Below are positions 6,333-9,390 of a stretch of DNA of 9,390 nucleotides, one piece after another. A model generated the notes under the pieces. It was given only the letters and a program-made list of their open reading frames with translations, did no database searches and was not told the origin of the DNA. Origin of the DNA: Flavobacteriaceae bacterium (lineage in GTDB: Bacteria; Bacteroidota; Bacteroidia; Flavobacteriales; Flavobacteriaceae); NCBI GenBank assembly GCA_003511845.1, contig DOIV01000047.1, positions 1 to 9,390 on the forward strand. The letters run 5' to 3'. The first letter of the stretch is position 1. Every line of letters starts with the position of its first letter. A program made the position numbers and the translations under genes.

Positions 6333-8168
6333 ATGTCAGATATCATTCAACTTTTACCAGACCATGTTGCCAATCAGATTGCTGCCGGAGAAGTAGTTCA
6401 ACGTCCAGCCTCGGTCGTTAAAGAATTACTTGAAAATGCTATTGATGCAGGTGCAACAGAAATAAAACTACTCATTAAAGATGCTGGTAAAACATTAGTA
6501 CAAGTCATTGATAATGGTAAAGGTATGAGCACTACAGATGCACGTCTTGCATTTGAAAGACATGCTACATCTAAAATAAAAACTGCTGAAGATTTATTCA
6601 ATCTCAATACTAAAGGGTTTAGAGGTGAAGCTTTAGCATCTATTGCCGCTATTGCACATGTAGAATTAAAAACAAAACAAACCGATCAAGAATTAGGTAC
6701 GCTCATAAAAATTGAAGGCAATACCATACAACATCAAGATGTAATTGCTACACCTACAGGAACAAGCATTTCCGTTAAAAACTTGTTTTTCAATATTCCT
6801 GCAAGAAGAAATTTTTTAAAATCTAATACTGTTGAAATCAGGCATATTAGAGATGAATTTAATCGTGTAGCATTAACACATCCTGCTATAGCTTTTGATT
6901 TTTACACCAATGGTAGCGAAACTTTAAATTTAAAAGCCTGCAATTTAAGACAACGTATTGTTGCAGTTTTTGGTAAAAAAATAAATGAAAAACTAGTACC
7001 AATAGATGAAAGTACTGATATTATTACCATAACTGGATTTGTATCTAAACCTGAATTTGCCAAGAAAAAAAGAGGAGAACAGTTTTTCTTTGTAAACAAT
7101 AGGTTCATCAAAAATGGCTATTTACATCATGCAGTAGCAAATGCTTTCAATGAATTGCTTCCAGCTGGTTATCATCCCTCCTATTTTTTATATTTAAGTG
7201 TACCTCCAAATAGTATTGATATCAATATCCATCCGACAAAAACAGAAATAAAATTTGATAATGAGCAAGCACTTTATGCTATTTTACGTTCAACAATAAA
7301 ACATAGTCTCGGTCAATATAATGTTGCTCCTGTATTAGATTTTAATAGAAATGCTGCGATGGATGTGCCTTATAGCTTTAAAGATAAAAAAACTGTTGCT
7401 ACACCTCAAATTAATGTAAACCCTGATTTCAATCCTTTTGAAAAGGAAGAGAAATTATCATCAAATACAACTACATTCAAAAAACCAAACTCTAACGAAT
7501 GGAATTCTTTATACGTTGATACAAATGAAATAGACATCAATACTATTGAAGTTGAAGCTCAGGTAATTGGACACGATTTATTTAACGAAACAGAAAGTGA
7601 CGTCAATGCAAAAACCCATCAAATTCATAAAAAGTACATTTTAAGTGTTTTGAAATCTGGTGTTGTATTTATCAATCAAAATTTGGCTCATCAACGCATT
7701 TTATATGAAGAATTTTTAACTAAAATGACCATTGAAGACACTTCAAGTCAACAATTATTATTTCCTGTAGAATTGATTTTCAATTTAATTGATATTGGTA
7801 TTTGTAAAGAAATACAATCTGATTTAGAGAGTATTGGCTTTCAATTTTCTTCAATAAAGGACGATACAATTATTTTAAATGGAATCCCTGCAAATGCAAA
7901 TCAAAATAAATTACAAGGATTATTTGAAGAATTATTTGAAGCTGTTAAAAATGAGATACCTGAAACCAGTTTTAGTCAACTAGACACTATTGCCAAAAGC
8001 TTGGCGAAAAATTTGGCCATAAAAAACGGAGTAAAACTCAACAATACATCACAAGAAGAGCTCTTAGCTCAATTATTTTCTTGTAAAGAACCCAATCAAT
8101 CACCTTTTGGAAAAAAAACTTATATCACACTATCTCCTGAAGAGATTCAACTTAAATTTGATAATTAA
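6333..8168 (+). CDS. mutL: DNA mismatch repair protein MutL
   Basis: MutL couples mismatch recognition by MutS to strand removal. The 611-residue product has the full GHKL ATPase N-terminus: IAAGEVVQRPASVVKELLENAIDAGAT with catalytic Glu31 and Asn35, DNGKGM (60-65), HATSKI (77-82), GFRGEAL (95-101), and the Lys303 loop in HPTKTEIKF. A low-complexity, Asn/Lys/Glu-rich linker spans about 345-425. The C-terminal dimerisation domain follows (about 428-611). Where endonuclease-type MutL has DQHA(x)2E(x)4E, this one reads NQNLAHQRILYEE (448-460). Where they have CPHGRP it reads QSPFGKK (589-595). It therefore appears to lack the nicking site, although a different metal site cannot be excluded. It starts two bases after the small membrane protein and ends three bases before the first rhomboid gene. 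Confidence 0.97.
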   Translation: MSDIIQLLPDHVANQIAAGEVVQRPASVVKELLENAIDAGATEIKLLIKDAGKTLVQVIDNGKGMSTTDARLAFERHATSKIKTAEDLFNLNTKGFRGEALASIAAIAHVELKTKQTDQELGTLIKIEGNTIQHQDVIATPTGTSISVKNLFFNIPARRNFLKSNTVEIRHIRDEFNRVALTHPAIAFDFYTNGSETLNLKACNLRQRIVAVFGKKINEKLVPIDESTDIITITGFVSKPEFAKKKRGEQFFFVNNRFIKNGYLHHAVANAFNELLPAGYHPSYFLYLSVPPNSIDINIHPTKTEIKFDNEQALYAILRSTIKHSLGQYNVAPVLDFNRNAAMDVPYSFKDKKTVATPQINVNPDFNPFEKEEKLSSNTTTFKKPNSNEWNSLYVDTNEIDINTIEVEAQVIGHDLFNETESDVNAKTHQIHKKYILSVLKSGVVFINQNLAHQRILYEEFLTKMTIEDTSSQQLLFPVELIFNLIDIGICKEIQSDLESIGFQFSSIKDDTIILNGIPANANQNKLQGLFEELFEAVKNEIPETSFSQLDTIAKSLAKNLAIKNGVKLNNTSQEELLAQLFSCKEPNQSPFGKKTYITLSPEEIQLKFDN

Positions 8169-8171
8169 ACT

Positions 8172-8969
8172 ATGAATAGGATAACCGAAACTGTCAAGCA
8201 TTTGATTATAATTAATGTATTATTATATCTTGCTACAAAATTTGCTTACCCACCATTACAAGATCTTTTTGCATTACATTTTCCTAAAAACCCTAATTTT
8301 GGATTTTGGCAGTATGTAACTAGCATGTTTATGCATAGTCTACAATCACCAACTCACCTCATTTTCAACATGGTTGGTGTTTGGATGTTTGGCTCGCCAT
8401 TAGAACAATTGTGGGGCAGAAATAAGTTTTTATTCTTTTATTTCTCTGCCGGTATCGGTGCTGGTTTGGTTTATACTGCTGTAAACTACTTTCAATTCAA
8501 TTCAGCAGTTGAATATTTAATTAACATCGGAGTCTCTCATTCAGAAATTAATCAAATAGTAAATATTAGAAATGTTAATTACGGTGTTTTTGTGCAAAAA
8601 GTAAATGCCATTTTAACATCAAACACAAATATAGAGGAAACTACCAAAGTTTTTGTAGAAAATATTATAGAAATTAACCAAAAATTTAACACTCCTGCTG
8701 TCGGAGCTTCTGGTGCTCTTTATGGAATACTAGTTGCTTTTGGGATGAAATTTCCAAATTCAAAACTGGCATTGATATTTTTTCCGGTTCCCGTAGCAGC
8801 AAAATATTTTATTCCAGCATTAATCGCTTTAGATTTATTTTCTGGATTAACCGGATTTTCACTTTTTGGTGGAGGAATTGCCCATTTCGCACATGTTGGC
8901 GGAGCTGTGGTAGGATTAATAATTATGTTGTTTTGGAAAAATAATCAATTTAACAGGTGGGATAAATAA
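8172..8969 (+). CDS. Rhomboid family intramembrane serine protease (first of two)
   Basis: Rhomboids cleave transmembrane substrates within the membrane using a Ser-His dyad. In this 265-residue protein the catalytic Ser is in GASGALYG (Ser180) and the His is in AHFAHVGGAVVG (His241). The oxyanion-side residues are HLIFN (His62, Asn66). About six helices are visible: near 10-25, 62-76, 85-106, 176-192, 208-226 and 237-255. A hydrophilic insert of about 65 residues (roughly 108-173) separates the third and fourth helices. By GlpG topology it would lie outside the cytoplasm, next to the active-site entrance. The basic, short N-terminus fits an N-in orientation. It begins three bases after mutL. 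The natural substrate is unknown. All catalytic residues are present, so an active protease is likely. Confidence 0.94.
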   Translation: MNRITETVKHLIIINVLLYLATKFAYPPLQDLFALHFPKNPNFGFWQYVTSMFMHSLQSPTHLIFNMVGVWMFGSPLEQLWGRNKFLFFYFSAGIGAGLVYTAVNYFQFNSAVEYLINIGVSHSEINQIVNIRNVNYGVFVQKVNAILTSNTNIEETTKVFVENIIEINQKFNTPAVGASGALYGILVAFGMKFPNSKLALIFFPVPVAAKYFIPALIALDLFSGLTGFSLFGGGIAHFAHVGGAVVGLIIMLFWKNNQFNRWDK

Positions 8970-8993
8970 ATAAAAAACAGAAGTTTGTTATAA

Positions 8994-9390
8994 ATGAATA
9001 CTATAAAAAACAAAATACAATACCATTTAAAAACAGCAAACATAGCTGAACAATTTATATACATTAATATTGCTGTATTTATTGTAACACTGCTATTTAG
9101 AGTTTTTTCTCAATTAATGAATTGGGATGAAAATCTATTTATGAATTGGTTTTCTTTACCTTCTAATCTAACCAGTTTTATTTCTCAACCATGGACACTG
9201 GTTTCGTACGGGTTTCTACATGCAGATTTTTTACACATCCTATTCAATTCAATACTACTCTTTTATATAGGAAATCTGTTTTTAGACTTCTTTTCAAAAC
9301 GTGATTTTATCATCTATTATATTTCAGGCATTGTAGTTGGCGGTATTGTTTATCTATTAAGTTATTCTTATTTTCCGTTTCTAAATGGAA
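8994..9390 (+). CDS. Second rhomboid family intramembrane protease (partial, 3' end outside window)
   Basis: The frame opens at ATG 8994 and stays open for 132 codons to the right edge. After a basic N-terminus (MNTIKNKIQYHLK) come a first helix (about 21-37), the rhomboid signature QPWTLVSYGFLHADFLHILFN shortened here to its key residues (His76, His81, Asn85), a second helix (86-98) and a third (about 105-122). The GxSG Ser and the catalytic His would lie beyond the window, so activity cannot be judged. Helix spacing differs from the preceding rhomboid, and the two share only family motifs, so this is an old paralogue pair and not a recent duplication. It follows the first rhomboid gene by 24 bases and is probably in the same transcript. 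Confidence 0.9.
   Translation, partial: MNTIKNKIQYHLKTANIAEQFIYINIAVFIVTLLFRVFSQLMNWDENLFMNWFSLPSNLTSFISQPWTLVSYGFLHADFLHILFNSILLFYIGNLFLDFFSKRDFIIYYISGIVVGGIVYLLSYSYFPFLNG

Noticed and set aside
6398..7111. Two minus-strand open frames inside mutL
   Set aside because: Antisense to the conserved ATPase and transducer regions of MutL, with no independent support.
7214..7227. Perfect 14-bp palindrome TATTGATATCAATA in mutL
   Set aside because: About one such palindrome is expected by chance in a 9.4 kb AT-rich sequence, and it lies within conserved codons (SIDINIHP).

Overview
The window looks like chromosomal DNA of a marine-type member of the Flavobacteriaceae (Bacteroidota). The support is strongly AT-rich sequence, Bacteroidota-type promoter boxes (TAnnTTTG) with no clear Shine-Dalgarno sequences, a large surface protein of the type exported by the type IX secretion system, and a gene order (DUF721 - recF - TPR protein - ribH - small membrane protein - mutL - rhomboid - rhomboid) that I recall as common in flavobacteria. 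No mobile element, CRISPR array, tRNA or rRNA gene was seen. Apart from the surface protein this is housekeeping DNA.

Left third, minus strand (1-3118): one long open frame, cut by the left edge, encodes a secreted multidomain protein. It has a signal peptide, three tandem choice-of-anchor-D type beta-sandwich modules, a lamin-tail-like domain and a C-terminal region typical of flavobacterial type IX cargo. It has its own promoter candidate. Upstream on the same strand are a DUF721 (DciA-like) gene and recF, one base apart: a small DNA replication/repair unit.

Middle (4570-5939): a compact divergent intergenic region separates recF from a plus-strand pair, a membrane-anchored TPR protein resembling YfgM and then ribH (lumazine synthase, the penultimate step of riboflavin synthesis). 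The start of ribH contains a long, nearly perfect inverted repeat, the most unusual non-gene signal in the window.

Right (5978-9390): a promoter candidate precedes a tight run of four genes: a small membrane protein of unknown function, mutL (mismatch repair), and two consecutive rhomboid intramembrane proteases, the second cut by the right edge. The first three are separated by only 2 and 3 bases, so they are probably co-transcribed. The MutL lacks the recognisable endonuclease motifs of MutH-independent MutL proteins. No entirely new multi-gene system was recognised. The best leads are the ribH hairpin, the recF/DUF721 pair, the unknown protein coupled to mutL, and the insert in the first rhomboid.
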